Shown here piece by piece: positions 33,980-45,376 of a stretch of 64,000 bases of DNA. The position numbers and the translations under genes were made by a program. The DNA is taken from assembly GCA_963082975.1 (NCBI GenBank), contig OY720349.1, forward strand, positions 48,279,962-48,343,961, read 5' to 3'. Every line of letters starts with the position of its first letter. Position 1 is the stretch's first letter. Source of the stretch: Labia minor (lineage: Eukaryota; Arthropoda; Insecta; Dermaptera; Spongiphoridae). Below the pieces are notes generated by a model. That model saw only the letters and a program-made list of their open reading frames with translations, had not been told where the DNA came from and made no database searches.

Positions 33980-33989
33980 CTCACCAAAT
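33980..33989 (+). CDS. Candidate 10-nt microexon
   Basis: The sequence TACAG|CTCACCAAAT|GTAAGT has a perfect donor. Upstream of the acceptor, about 100 bases (33875-33977) lack any AG dinucleotide and are pyrimidine-rich, with a branch-like CTGAT near 33955. Such an AG exclusion zone is typical of a real, often regulated acceptor. Ten bases take phase 2 from the exon at 33723 to phase 0. Confidence 0.25.
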
Positions 33990-34179
33990 GTAAGTAATCA
34001 TCGTTATTTATTTATTTAGCATGGCACAAATTCAAATAGGAATAAATTTTATTAATTTCAATTTCTAAATAAAATATTTCAAGTAAAATTTAACATACAT
34101 AACAGTACTTATATTTGGTTTATGATTGATGGATTTTCTTTATTTTGATAATATTAATTAGAAAATTATAGGGAAATAT

Positions 34180-34800
34180 ATTCTAGAACTTAGTGAGATT
34201 AGGGGATTTCAGATTACATCTCTCAAGAATGTGTATCATTGATAAAGGAAGCAGAGAAGAGAGAAAGGTAATTCGAATTGTGCGTTACACTGGGGGGGAG
34301 GGGGCTAATCATTGGAATATACTTATATTTTGTTGTTAGAGATTTTCAGGAGGTTGCTTCCTACTTCCATCGAAGGATGCTGGTTCTCATCCTACTAATC
34401 CATAGATTAGTTTAGAATTATTAAATAGAAAAGTGTGGGTGGATAAAGCAAGTGCCATGCCAATATTATAAGAGAAGGGTTGTATTAATTGCATGCCATG
34501 TCTGAATTGTGCCTTTTTGTATTGCTGAGAATGTATTTGAGGTGGATCGAATGAACGAGCATTCGGGAAGGTAATTCAGCACAGTTCCGAAATGGGAATA
34601 GCCTGAATAGGAACAAATTGTTGGATGCCTTTTGAGCGTAGGATAGATTCGATTAGCATGGGCGATCCACTCCTAATAGTGGAGACCATGCATCTTCTTA
34701 GGTAGGCAGGTTTTATTTCAGGTTGCCCCGAATGTGGCGGTTTCATTTCGAAATTCAAAAAATCAAATCATTCTCAGCTGATTCAAAAAGGCGTACAGAC
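34180..34800. other. GC-richer non-repetitive block
   Basis: Moderate-G+C sequence with few simple repeats (GTGCGTTACACTGGGGGG; GGGCGATCCACTCC; CAGGTTGCCCCGAATGTGG). A 60-codon minus-strand frame covers part without a domain. Interpretation as conserved non-coding DNA or exon remains open. Confidence 0.4.
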
Positions 34801-36429
34801 CAAACGCCTTATTTTTTAATATTTTTTTTTAAGGCGAACTTTGTTTTTCATTACTTTTTCCAAATTCCGTAAGGAGAGGCTTGGAAGGGCTAATTTATGG
34901 GGATAGGAGGAGGCCCTATTAAATATTCAATTGTTTTTTTATTTTATTATCAATTAAAAAAAAAATAATTGAATATCGTGATTATTTTCTTTAATTTTTT
35001 ATTTTCTTTTTGAAATATTCAATATATAATTTAATCATTTTTACATTTTAAAGATTTTACTATTTAGGTAGAATCATTTATTAATTAGAATTAAAATTGT
35101 AAAATTATTGAATTTAAAATGAAAATTCAAACACATAATATATTATATATATATAAATATTGTATTGTAATTTTATGTATATACCAACTTATAAGTAACC
35201 AATGTAACCATGGTAACCATGAATAGACTTTTACCAAAATATTACTAATTAAATTAATTTTGGATAAATTAATTTTGGATTTAACTACACTAAAACCTTC
35301 CCTTGGATGCCCACAACAATCTCTGAAAGTTTCATCGCAATCGGACGGGTAGTTTTTGAGTTTAGGCGAGACACACAGACAGACATTGCCTTTTATATAT
35401 ATAGATTTAGAAACTTGTTTATTTTAGTATAATTAGTTATTTTATATTTGTTAATTTATTAAATATTTTATTGAGCAAAATTTAAATATTATCCAAAAAC
35501 ACAAATATATAAAATACACATACTTACACATAGAAAAACTCTTGTTTTGACATTCACTTAAAAATAATCTGGGATGCTAGGAAGCATTACTACCAACGAA
35601 TATTCATATTTATCACAAAATTGCATAAAAAATTCCAATTTATGTGATTAAATTATGATTAAATTATTGTGAGAATTAGATAAATGTAAATATTTAAAAA
35701 TAGATATTTATTTAAATGAAATAAAATTATTTAATTTACAGAATGAAAATAAGAAACAATGTTTTTGATTAATCTTTTCAAGATTTATAATTACAATATA
35801 TAAAGTTAATATTAATATTAAATGTTTAAATAATAATGGAATAATAATTATAATTATAATCATACGATCGAAGATGCGCTGAAAACATGGGAAATTTTTA
35901 ACTTTGACCGCCGATTTGAACATGTTCCCAACCAAATTTTAAAAAACCAAGACCTCTTTACACTTTTTTAAGCTCTAGTCGAATCCAAATTCAAAATTTA
36001 AAAAATCGAAAATTTTTGGCGACCGACACTTAGACATAGATTTTATAAACGAACTAAAATTCGTTGAAAAGAATCGAAAACATTTAAGAATTCAAGAACA
36101 TTCTTGATGTACTTTTCTGTACAATTTCTATTGTAATTGGTGGGCGCGATGAAATTATGATTGAAAACTGGCCTGAGAATACTAAATATATAATATAAAA
36201 TTTTTTAATTAAAAAAAATATTTTCCTTACAATATATATATAAGTCATATAGAATAGATTGGGTCTCGGTAGAATGTATATAATGATTTAATAAGGCTAT
36301 ACAAAAATTTCGACTTTTAGACTTTGAATATTAACATTTATAGATTTCGTTACTATCTATCTAACTCTCTAACTCTATCTCACTCTATCTATCTAACTCT
36401 ATCTCTCTCTCTCTCTATATATATATATA
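34801..36429. other. AT-rich non-coding DNA with a weak repeat-like stretch
   Basis: AT filler, the possible repeat end at 35280-35407, and a block at about 35860-36170 (CGATCGAAGATGCGCTGAAA ... GGTGGGCGCGATGAAATTATG) that looks like part of an unidentified repeat. A (CTAT)n/(CT)n tract runs at about 36355-36415. Confidence 0.45.
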
Positions 36430-36697
36430 TCTTATATATAAAATTCTCGTGTCACAAAACTTTGAAATCATACGCCTCCGAAACGGCTTGACCGATTCTT
36501 ATGAAATTTTTTATGTATATTCAGTAGGTCTCAGGGCATGTCAGACTTCCTTTAGAAAACCGCTAATTGGTAAGGTGTGTCCAGGAAATGCTAATTAATT
36601 AAAAATAGTTTAGTTACCATACTAGCTCATAGAGGCGCTGGTGGCAAAAATTTGAAATCTTATATATACCCTTATAAGAAGCTTCCAAACAAAAGCG

Positions 36698-36768
36698 GTT
36701 CCTGGCCGAGCGAGCTAGCGCGTCTTCTTATGACTTTGCACCCTGAGTTCGAAACTTGCAAAGGCACA
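36698..36768 (+). repeat. tRNA-like (SINE head) segment inside the Helitron
   Basis: TGGCCGAGCGAGCTAGCGCG resembles box A, and GAGTTCGAAACTTG, about 35 bases on, resembles box B. Acceptor-stem pairing is poor and a T-rich tail follows. It is read as a tRNA-derived relic captured in, or inserted into, the Helitron. Confidence 0.45.
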
Positions 36769-38049
36769 TTTTTTTTTGTTTTTTTTTATTATATATTTTT
36801 TTTACAAATTTATTAATTTTTATTATTTTAATATTTTATTAAATTATTTTATTTTATTAAATTAATTTTATTAAATTAAATTTTTTTATTAAATTGTATT
36901 TTATTAAATTAAATTTTATTATTAAATTGTATTTTATTAAATTTTAATATTAAATTTTATTTTATTAAATTAATAATTATGTCAATTAATTTTTTGTGAA
37001 TAAATAAACAAATATAAAAAACTATATATAAAATTTGAATTTTCATCCATTCATTCATTTAAAATGATATTAACTTTCTCTTCCTTCTTGGAAAAACCCA
37101 TATTGCCATCCCTAGCGTCAACTATCTATGTATATATATAAAAAAGGTTTTTGTCTGCATATTGCAGCTGGATGCTCTGTGCTCAGAATTTAAAAATTAT
37201 TATAATATTTCACTTTTTATTTTAAATTCTAATATTCAAATATCAATTAAATTAAATAATTTATTCTAAAAGTTGTCATTTAAATTTATTTAATAAAATA
37301 TTTAGATCATATTTAACTTAATTCTTTATATATATTTGAATATTTCTTCTTTTCTATTTGAAAGTGAAAGCTTAAAAAAACAGAATATATTATTTTTAAA
37401 CTTTTATGAATACAAAAATATTTTCTAATCGTTAATTAAAATGACTAAATTATATTATTTTTGTTTTTGTTTCAATTATTAATTACAAATATATTTTAAG
37501 TGCAAAAATGATTTCTTGGTTAATTAAAATATGTTTTTTAGACAAATGATATAAACGAGATATTTTTTTATTAATAGGCTTCTTTTTTTATTTTTAATTT
37601 TTAATAAATTCTCTTTTTTGATATGATATTAATAAAAAATAATATTAAATTGTATATAAAATTAAAAATTAGAATATTTGAATTTTTTTAAATTTTAACA
37701 CATCTAATCAATCATATGCATAACGAATGGAAAATTTTGAAAATCAACTTAGTATTAAATTCAGAAAAAAATACTCATATATAGAATATAATAGACCATT
37801 CGAATATAATTTAAAACTATTTTTCTCCTTCTATTTTAAATTTTAAAAAAAACGGAGTGTTACGAAATTAAGATGCCTGGATAGGTAAATGGGCTGGAAT
37901 AGGAGGCAATTTATAATTTTCTTCTAATTCAGATTGAAATTAATAGTGATAAGAAAATATATTTATTAACAAAATCTTAATATACAAAATGTAGAATTTG
38001 AATATGTAGAAGGATAATAATATTTGAGAAAATTTAAATCGATGTAGAA

Positions 38050-38570
38050 ATCGGGAAACGCCTGTTATCATGCAGTAAAGAGGGTTATCTCATCAAAATT
38101 ATTATCAAAAGGAATCAAAATTAAAATATATAAACCAATTATTTTGCCTGCCTGTTGTATTATATGGGTGGGACGCATGGTCTATGACCCTGGGAGATGA
38201 GAGTAGATTCAGAGTATTCTTTCCAGCATATATTGGCCAAAGAAAGGTGAGGTCACCGGGGAATGGCGGAGACTGCATAACGAGGAATGGCATGACCTCT
38301 ATGCATCTTCAGAAATAGTTAGGGTTATAAAAGCGAAAAAGCTGCGATAGGCAGGAGACGTGGCTAGAATAGGAGAGGAAAAAGATATTGGATTGGAAAA
38401 TGGTGCGGAGACCGATTGGAAAACGTCCGCTTGGAAGACCAAGGACGCGTAGGAAGGGACGTAAGAGAGATGGGGCAAGGGCTCAAGATAGGGACACTTG
38501 GAGAAATGTGGTTGCTGCGGCCAAGTACTTTCGAGTTCCTTAGAGTCACAGAGATAGATAGATATAACAT
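38050..38570 (+). pseudogene. Non-LTR retrotransposon reverse transcriptase, C-terminal fragment
   Basis: Broken plus-strand frames give NACYHAVKRVISSKLLSKGI, IKIYKPIILP, then (frameshift) VVLYGWDAWSMTLGDESRFR. Farther on come pieces of RR..GHVAR..., RRPIGKRPLGRPRTRR, and DRDTWRNVVAAAKYFRVP before a stop. This series is the well-known C-terminal end of many invertebrate non-LTR ORF2 proteins, just past the polymerase. Stops and frameshifts are frequent. It ends GAGTCACAGAGATAGATAGATA, the same GATA-type 3' tail seen at 42913. The exact clade cannot be set from this part. Confidence 0.75.
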
Positions 38571-38785
38571 ATACAATAATATACAATAATAATATATATA
38601 ATTAAAATATATTTTAAATAAGAACACAAAAAGAAATGAATGTTTTATGTAATATACTGATTGAAACAAAATGGATGAAAACCTTTTACTACTCTTAACC
38701 AAATACTATGTACCACTCGGGGGGGTACAGGGGGCGGAGCCCCCGTCTAGGTGCGGAGAGCGCCGAAGGCGCTCGGGGCAGCTAG

Positions 38786-39430
38786 TATATATATATAAAA
38801 GTTAATATAAGTGTAGATTTCGATGATTTTTTTTAAGTAAACACATGCTTAAAAATAATATGTTAATAAATTATCCACATTTGAAATGGAATTGAAATCA
38901 ATGCAAAACATTCATGTTAAGATTGGTGGAAAAAGATATCGATGCATTAAAAAAATAATAAATGGAAAAAAGATTTTTCAATACATGGTCTTAATAGAGA
39001 AGGATAGATCATCTAGATGGCCCACTATACTCCAACTCCTTTATCCATTAATATTAGTCCTATGGATAAGTGCATAAAAGCCGCTTTGTGAACATGTCGA
39101 AAAGATGCTAAATGAATTTTTAATCTTCTCCTTTTCCTTGGATATGCTTATTTCTAAAGGGATGTGATTTTCTCAAGGAATAGAAAACATATTTCCTTAT
39201 CAGTATGGGATCTCATGTAAAATATCAGAGGGGTAGAGGGGCCAAACCAAAGGGAGCTTTTGAAGTACTTATAAGTAGACCATTTAAATTCTAAATTTTA
39301 AAATCAACTTCAAACATGGCGACATTGTTTTTTTCAAAGTAGAATACATTAATAACAATAAACATTAGTTATATACTTTGCAATTTTTATTTATAACTTT
39401 AACTAGGTATATAATTTTAAGAATATAACC
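38786..39430. other. AT-rich non-coding DNA
   Basis: No gene is recognised. Moderately complex sequence at about 38990-39260 has no identifiable feature. Confidence 0.5.
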
Positions 39431-39438
39431 TTCTAGAT

Positions 39439-40480
39439 CAGGGATGGCGAACGTTTGAAAAATTTCATGACACGCATAAAGACAAAATTATTTTTTTAAT
39501 AATTATAACTTTTTTACAATAGAAATAAATTAAAAATGAATAAATCACATTAAAATTACAATTTATGAAATTTGAAGTACTGAATATTTATTTATCTATT
39601 TTAGTAGATTAAACCGGGAAATTATACATTTTATTAAGCTGAAATATCGCTTGAATTCCCTCGCAGTATAAAAACATTCATGATAGATAGACTCAGTGTA
39701 TACCGTTTGGACTTGTAGTATACCATTGCGTGTTGTTACCGTACAAATAGCATTGTTCAGGATTTAAAATTTTTTGAAAATCTTTACTCTTCATGGCCTG
39801 GGGAACCCAAATATGACTTTTGTATTTTTCGTGTCTGTCATTTTATTTGTCTGTTTGTCTGGGAAATTGTGAAGTTATAAACTCAAAATGGATTGGGGCG
39901 ATGAAATACACCTATTAACAGAATATTCTTATATGCTCTTATTTTAATATATGCTGTAAATTTTATCAATATTTATTAAAAAAAAAAGAAAAATTAATTT
40001 TATAAAATTTATATCAAGCTTTACTTTACGCATAGGACGGTTGGAGAATAGTGCCAGAATCGCAATCTTTTTCTAGAATTTAACATAGGAAGTCAAAACA
40101 AGAAAATGTAAGTGGTTCACTGTATCAAATATAAATTTTGCTTTTTTGTCATTATCTACAACTAAAACTACAAACTAAAATCAATTAAAGAATTTCCATA
40201 CAATAAAAATAAAAAAAAAATTTTAGGAAAGATATATTTTTACCAAAAATAAATTCCAAATTTTTTAATAATCATTTTATTTTTTTTGGAATAAAATTTA
40301 ATATTTAAAATTATAACACTTTTATATAGGATAATTAATGTAAATATTCGATTATATATTCAAGCTAAAAGGGGTACAGGTGGTAGAGAAAAAAATGACA
40401 ATTTTGTGGCACGTTAGTTACTTCAAAAAGATTTTTTATAATTTTGTGGCACGGACATTGAAAAAGGTTCGCCATCCGTG
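39439..40480. mobile_element. hAT-like element with CAGGGATGGCGAAC ends
   Basis: The left end is CAGGGATGGCGAACGTTT and the right end AAAGGTTCGCCATCCGTG, which are imperfect terminal inverted repeats. The 8-bp flanks TTCTAGAT and TTCTAGAA agree at 7 of 8. CA...TG-type ends with 8-bp duplications define hAT elements. Just inside each end lie matching ATGACACG / CGTGCCACAAAA-type blocks. The 1042-bp interior shows no transposase that I can recognise, so the copy is non-autonomous. Confidence 0.8.
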
Positions 40481-40488
40481 TTCTAGAA

Positions 40489-42491
40489 CCTTCCATCTTC
40501 ATCTATTGATAATTTTTAAATTTGTTTTTATTAATTTTTATATTATTTATTTTCAAATTTCGAATTAGAAATTTAAAATTAGGTGTTAATAGCACAATAT
40601 TGATTAAATAAAATAAAGTTCATTAAACTATTTATTCAAACAATTATTATATTATACGAGTATTATCTTGATTTTAATTTTGTTTTTACAAGTCATGGAA
40701 GAAAAAAAATCAAAAATTAAAATATGTAAATATGATTAAAACAGATCTTTTGTCTAAATAAAAAAAAAAAAAATAGCAAGAACAAACGGTTAATTACAAT
40801 ATAGAACAAATCTAATTTAAATATTTAGGTAGATAATTATTCATTCATTTTATTCTTAATGTAACGAAACAAAATTCTGTCACAGTTTTCACTGGAGTGT
40901 TATATTTTATTTTATTTATTTATTTATTTTTTTTTTTTTTGTGATACTTTATAAATGTAATTAAGCTTAAAGCCACAAATTATAAGAAAAAAGAGGACTC
41001 GACAAAGGTTGCTCTATTTATTTTCTGCCGGCAAATGTTTTTATAACTACTGGCCACTTTAATTCGCAAGTCGCCCTAACAAAGATAGATTAAGTCGCCT
41101 TGAGTAGACATTCATCACCAGAGAATCCTCTCTCACTGAGAAAAAAAATAATTTTTTTCGAGGCAACTTGTCATTATGGTATTCATTAATTTGCGACTCT
41201 TCCTCTTCTTACCCCCTCCTCTCTTTTAGTCTCTAGCATCCACACTAAGTATTTAGATATTTTCTTAAGTGGTAACAAAATTCTAAATCAATTAAGTCGA
41301 CTTTAATTATGATTTATTTTTGGATTAGTTAATAAATTATTTTGAACATTAACAAAGAAGATTAATCTTTGGATTATAGGTTAATCTTTAGATATATAGA
41401 TTAGAGTCGTTGCTCGTTTGAATTTAGAAATTTCCTTTCCCTTTTGCAATTTCATTTCAAGGCATTTAATTTCTCGGGATTAAAGTACAATACAATTATA
41501 ATCCAATATATCGAATGTAAAACAAAAGTATCAAAGAACATTTGCCTTTTGAAACGAACTAACGATACGATTAGACTCCAAGCCTAACTAATAAAAATTG
41601 ATGTTGAATTTAATATCTAATAAGAAAGTAATTTAGATTAGACAAGCCACACAATTAAATTTCACCAACCATATTATCAGATATATATCAGGAGACCAAC
41701 CAGCGGTTAGTTCTTTTGTCAAATTGTAAGGATTAAGTGTTCAAGGATTAAATTAGAATAGAAGTGGAATTCAAGATTCCTAAATTAAAAGCACTCAATA
41801 CCTATATGTTGAAAAATTAATTTTTAATTATTTTTATATTGAAATAAAAAATACTGGATTAAAATTGTGAAAAATGATAAGATTAAATTTTTGAAGAATT
41901 ATCCGTTTCAATTTATTAGAAAATTGAAAGTGTAATTTTTAACTCCATTAGTTAAAAGAACTTGAAAGATGACTTAATCCTTTTCATCTATATCACATTT
42001 TTAGAATAAATTTTTGAGTTTTAAAGTAATAGAATTAAATAAATTATATATTAATTAATTTAAAGAGAATGAAACAATTTTTGTTTGGATTAAGATATAC
42101 AAATAATAACGATTAAATTGATTAAATAAAAATTTTATTAAATTAAAATAATTATTATATGTGTATAATCTAGTAAAAATATATCTTTTCGTTTAATATA
42201 ACTATTGTATAAAATCTAAGCAGTATTTAGTTACCCTAGTAATTTTTAAAACAAAATATGTAACGTGTAGAGTAATGAATAATCTAAGCATATATAAATT
42301 ATTTTATGCTCAAAAACTACAATTTATATATAATATCTGTCTATTAAATGTTTCTATATCGTAAACTTAACTAACTTTCTAAGTATCCAGCAAAATTAAA
42401 TCATATAAGCAGATCTTCTATCATGGATAAGAGCTGTCGATCTGTCCTAACTAAGATAAAGGTACGCATTTCTTTGGTCATATGTTATACA
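40489..42491. other. AT-rich DNA with a patch at 40975-41245
   Basis: The patch (GACTCGACAAAGGTTGCTC ... CTCTCACTGAG) is non-repetitive and includes several AT-rich homeodomain-like cores in a GC-richer frame. It may be regulatory. The remainder is AT filler. Confidence 0.45.
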
Positions 42492-42617
42492 CAGTCCAGT
42501 CACCATGTACTTTCCACGTACTAACCAATCCCAATATATATATATATATATAGCACAGTGAAGTTGAGCGTAAATAAAGGGTGTGTGAGGGCTTCGGAAA
42601 ACATTTCAATCGTTGGC

Positions 42618-42912
42618 TTAATGCAGAAACGAAGCGATTTATCCGACGTCCTAAAGGGCACGATCATCGGTTTTCGGGTTAAGGGTGGAAGTATTTCCGA
42701 AACGGCTGAGTTTGTGAACTGTTCGCGTGCCGCCGTGGTAAAAGTGAACCGTACATGACAAAATGGGACTGTCCAAAATCAGCGACGTGGCAAATGTGGT
42801 GCACCAGGAGTCAAGGATGGCAGAGGCGGACGACGGTTGCGGAAATGTGTGTTCGGGCAGATAGAAGGACTACCGTTGAGCAACTGACCACCAAATGAAC
42901 ATGCCAGTGAAC
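42618..42912 (+). pseudogene. Tc1-type transposase N-terminal DNA-binding domain, broken
   Basis: From about 42618: MQKRSDLSDVLKGTIIGFRV then KGGSISETAEFVNCSRAAVV KVNRT (stop). Farther on, in shifting frames, come NGTVQNQRR, GRGGRRLRKCV and RADRRTTVEQLTT. This is the paired-like helix-turn-helix region of Tc1-family transposases (a DLS...KG.I...R..G.SI.ETA...CSR..V pattern). The frame carries a stop after NRT and later frameshifts, so it is dead. The 66-codon open frame starting at 42558 includes upstream sequence not needed for the domain. Confidence 0.75.
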
Positions 42913-43192
42913 TATCTATTTCTATCTATCTCTGTGACTCTACGGAACTTGAAAGTTCTTGGCCGCAGCAACCACACCCCTCCAAGTATTCCCATTTTGA
43001 GCCACAACCTTCCAGTCCCTATCCTCTCCCATCTCTCTCACATCCTTTCCCACATTATCCACCCACCGAGTCCTTGGTCTTCCAAGTGGACGTTTCCCAC
43101 TCGGTCTCTCTACCAATATATTTTTCGTCATACTATCTTCTCCCATACTAGCCACGTGTCCTGCCCACCGTAGCATTATATAACATACCATC
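42913..43192 (-). mobile_element. 5'-truncated non-LTR retrotransposon insertion in the Tc1 relic
   Basis: A 280-bp minus-strand insertion is bounded by the direct repeat CCAGTGAAC (42904-42912 and 43193-43201), a 9-bp target duplication. On the minus strand it encodes MLRWAGHVASMGEDSMTKNI, GKRPLGRPRTRWVDNVGKDV and W..VVAAAKNFQVP, then ends in GAGTCACAGAGATAGATAG, a GATA-type 3' tail. It is the same family as 38050-38570 and is better preserved, as expected for a later copy. Severe 5' truncation is normal for target-primed reverse transcription. Confidence 0.85.
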
Positions 43193-43367
43193 CCAGTGAA
43201 CACCTTCAGGAACCTAAGTGACTCTTTTCCTGCACGTCTCGCAGCAGTCCACTCTGCGAAAGGTGGTTATTCTGGCTTTTGACAAATGGTCACATTAATG
43301 TGACTGGACTGTATATTATTACTTACACTTACTTCTTACTATCTCTCTCTTTTTTTTGTGTGTGTGT

Positions 43368-43625
43368 GTATGTGTGTGGCTTTACGGAACTCGAAAAGTC
43401 TTGGCCACAATAACGACTTGCTATTATCTTTGTCAATCAATAATAGATAAATCAATAATGAAGATATAAACTAAAAACAACTGGAGTGACTGTAAAAGGA
43501 CCATCTCGTTATATATTTATCTTTGTAGCTCTAATGAAAGTTCATGGCAGCAGCAACCACCTTTCTCCAAATATGCCCAAAATTGCCATTTGTTCTGTCG
43601 ATTACCCTACACTTTTCACTATACT
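43368..43625 (-). pseudogene. Two further non-LTR 3'-end fragments
   Basis: The segments at about 43372-43415 (CTTTACGGAACTCGAAAAG, TCTTGGCCACAATAACG) and about 43525-43612 (AAAGTTCATGGCAGCAGCAA, CCACCTTTCTCC) align by eye with the terminal part of the insertion at 42913-43192. They are shorter and more diverged. A (TG)n run precedes the first. Confidence 0.5.
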
Positions 43626-45376
43626 TAAATTTATTTTTTCTATGTTTAGAAAATAAATCAATAATTTTTAATAACAACTTTCTTCAATTATAATTTCCAA
43701 TTTAACAAAGTAGAATGTCATTTGCGGTTTATACACCAATCAGAAAACAATTATTATTTTTATATAAATTACTTTACCAAATTTCAATTTGGTTTTTGAA
43801 AAAGATTATCTTTTAATGAAATGCAATTTACTAATCCAAAGGATGATCTTCATCACGTTCAAATATTTTTGGAAGCATCCGTCCACCCACCTCCTCTCTT
43901 TTTACCCTCGCTTCTTTCTCTACTTCTTCTATATCCCCCACCCACCCCAATTCCGAATTCATTAGCGCCTTGGCGCTGACTCCATTAGGACGATGAATTT
44001 GCATTTCGAAAAGTTGTCAGTTTGTTTCCTGTTGGCGGGGCTTTTGGAAGTATGACGGAGGGAGGGAGGATTCCGCCACGTGGCCCCACGTGTGCAAAAG
44101 TTGCGACTCTTAGAAATTACTTTGCTAATCTCTTCGAACTTGAGATTTTAAGACTGCTTTAAATAATTTTCAAACATCTTTAATCATCTTTATAGACATT
44201 ATAGAAATTCTTTTAATTTTCATTATGAATCAATTTTTACTTCTTTTATTTTCCAAAATAAAATATCAAAAAAAAAAAAAAACTTCTGTATAATTTTAAT
44301 CAACCCTAAAGGGAGAGAGAGAGAGAGGTACAGATGAATTCATTGATTAACATAAATTTATGATGAAAATTGAATTCTTGAGTAGAGTTAAAGAGACTAA
44401 AATCTGAATCTCCATTGATAAAAATATTATTCATCACCAAATATAAATTAAGAAAGTTTTCCGGCCTTTTGATTCTTTCAATTCTATCTCTTTCTCTATC
44501 ACTGTCCATCCTACTTTTTATAAATGTATGATAATGACCTGTCGTAGATTTAGAATTAGTGGTGTTTCTTAGTGGTATAATTACAATCATTCGTGGTGCA
44601 TTTTATTTTCCTGAGAGTGCCTCTTTGCCCTTTAATAATTATTTAATTAAGAAGAGAAGAATTCCATTAAATATTTTAGAAATCTAATATCGTAAGAGAG
44701 TGTAATTAAGAGCATTTCTCTACAACTCTATATCATTAAGAACGATGACGATGAAAATTTATTTATTATTTTGGGAACATATGTTCTAGGACATTTACTG
44801 CAATGTTGGAACGTGGTTATTTAATACCTTTGAGTTGTTTATTAATTTCATAAATTAACATAACAGAAATACAATTGTCTACATTCATAACTTTGTAATT
44901 TATTGAGTTTTATAATAATATGTATAAACATGAATATATATATATATATAAAATATTTATTTTAATTATATTAGGAAAATTAAAGTTTATGATAAGATTA
45001 AGTAATTTCACTGCTCACATATAAATTATAAGAAATAAGAAAAGAAAAAGAAAATTGGAAAAGCCTCGAAATTTAATTAATATATATAAACAGAAGATAT
45101 TTTATGAACAATCGTATATTAAGGGTGACAATAATTTTTTTTAAAACCTTTCTGCTTCTTAAATCGTTTATACTTAAACGTTATATATATATATATATAA
45201 AAAAATCGGGAATACGAATGATAGTTATTTAAGATAAAAAACGATATATATATATATATATAGGGGAATAGCCTTTTTTTACGAACTATACTTTATTTGC
45301 TATTAAAATAAAAAGTATTTTATAGGATTACATCTACAATATGTAAAAAATGATCGAATAAAAGAAAAACAAATAA
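43626..45376. other. AT-rich DNA with a GC-richer patch at 43840-44110
   Basis: The patch contains GCGCCTTGGCGCTGACTCC and GCGGGGCTTTTGGAAG, and ends with a pair of CACGTG E-boxes. It is a candidate enhancer. The remainder is AT filler with (TA)n runs near 44935-44950, 45183-45200 and 45245-45262. Confidence 0.5.
44077..44092. promoter_or_regulatory. Two CACGTG E-boxes one helical turn apart
   Basis: CACGTG at 44077-44082 and again at 44087-44092, ten bases apart start to start, in a GC-richer patch. CACGTG is the site for bHLH factors such as Myc/Max or CLOCK/CYCLE. The paired spacing suggests cooperative binding, but occupancy is inference. Confidence 0.35.

Larger units (their letters stand above)
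31198..35407. other. Possible large non-autonomous transposon bounded by typical ends
   Basis: The left boundary TACTAGCAGACCCAGCAAAG (then CTTCGCTTTTGC) and the right boundary (CAATCGGACGGGTAGTTTTTGAG, then an ACAGACAGACA run and TTTTATATATATAGAT) resemble the two ends of a common invertebrate repeat. That repeat typically opens with a 'gacccggcaaa' block and closes on a TATATATAGAT tail. The pair is consistent with one 4.2-kb element, but the interior includes the candidate exons below. They may equally be two unrelated fragments. Confidence 0.25.
36430..38785 (+). mobile_element. Non-autonomous Helitron with both ends intact
   Basis: The 5' end reads TC-TTATATATAAAATTCTCG followed by TGTCAC, and then CCTCCGAAACGGCTTGACCG. 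This is the widespread 5' terminus of arthropod Helitrons. The 3' end has two GC-rich stem-loops, GGGGGC-GGA-GCCCCC (about 38730-38744) and GAGCGCC-GAA-GGCGCTC (about 38757-38773), then GGGGCAGCTAG just before a host T. Insertion between A and T, no terminal repeats and a 3' hairpin ahead of CTAG are the defining Helitron features. No Rep/helicase ORF remains. The interior carries a tRNA-like segment and a non-LTR retrotransposon fragment. Confidence 0.85.
42492..43311 (+). mobile_element. Tc1-like transposon relic, internally deleted and interrupted
   Basis: The terminal inverted repeat CAGTCCAGTCAC starts at 42492 and its complement ends at 43311, where a TA follows. Interior frames encode a transposase N-terminus (next entry). 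Most of the catalytic part is missing. A 280-bp retrotransposon insertion (42913-43192) splits the relic. The element thus preserves an insertion order: Tc1 first, non-LTR second. Confidence 0.75.

Noticed and set aside
36698-36768. Functional tRNA gene
   Set aside because: Box A and B are present but the acceptor and anticodon stems do not pair and a T-rich tail follows. It fits a SINE head or relic.
42940-43203. 87-codon frame as an intact gene
   Set aside because: It is the truncated C-terminus of a non-LTR ORF2. Its first residues come from the flanking Tc1 relic.
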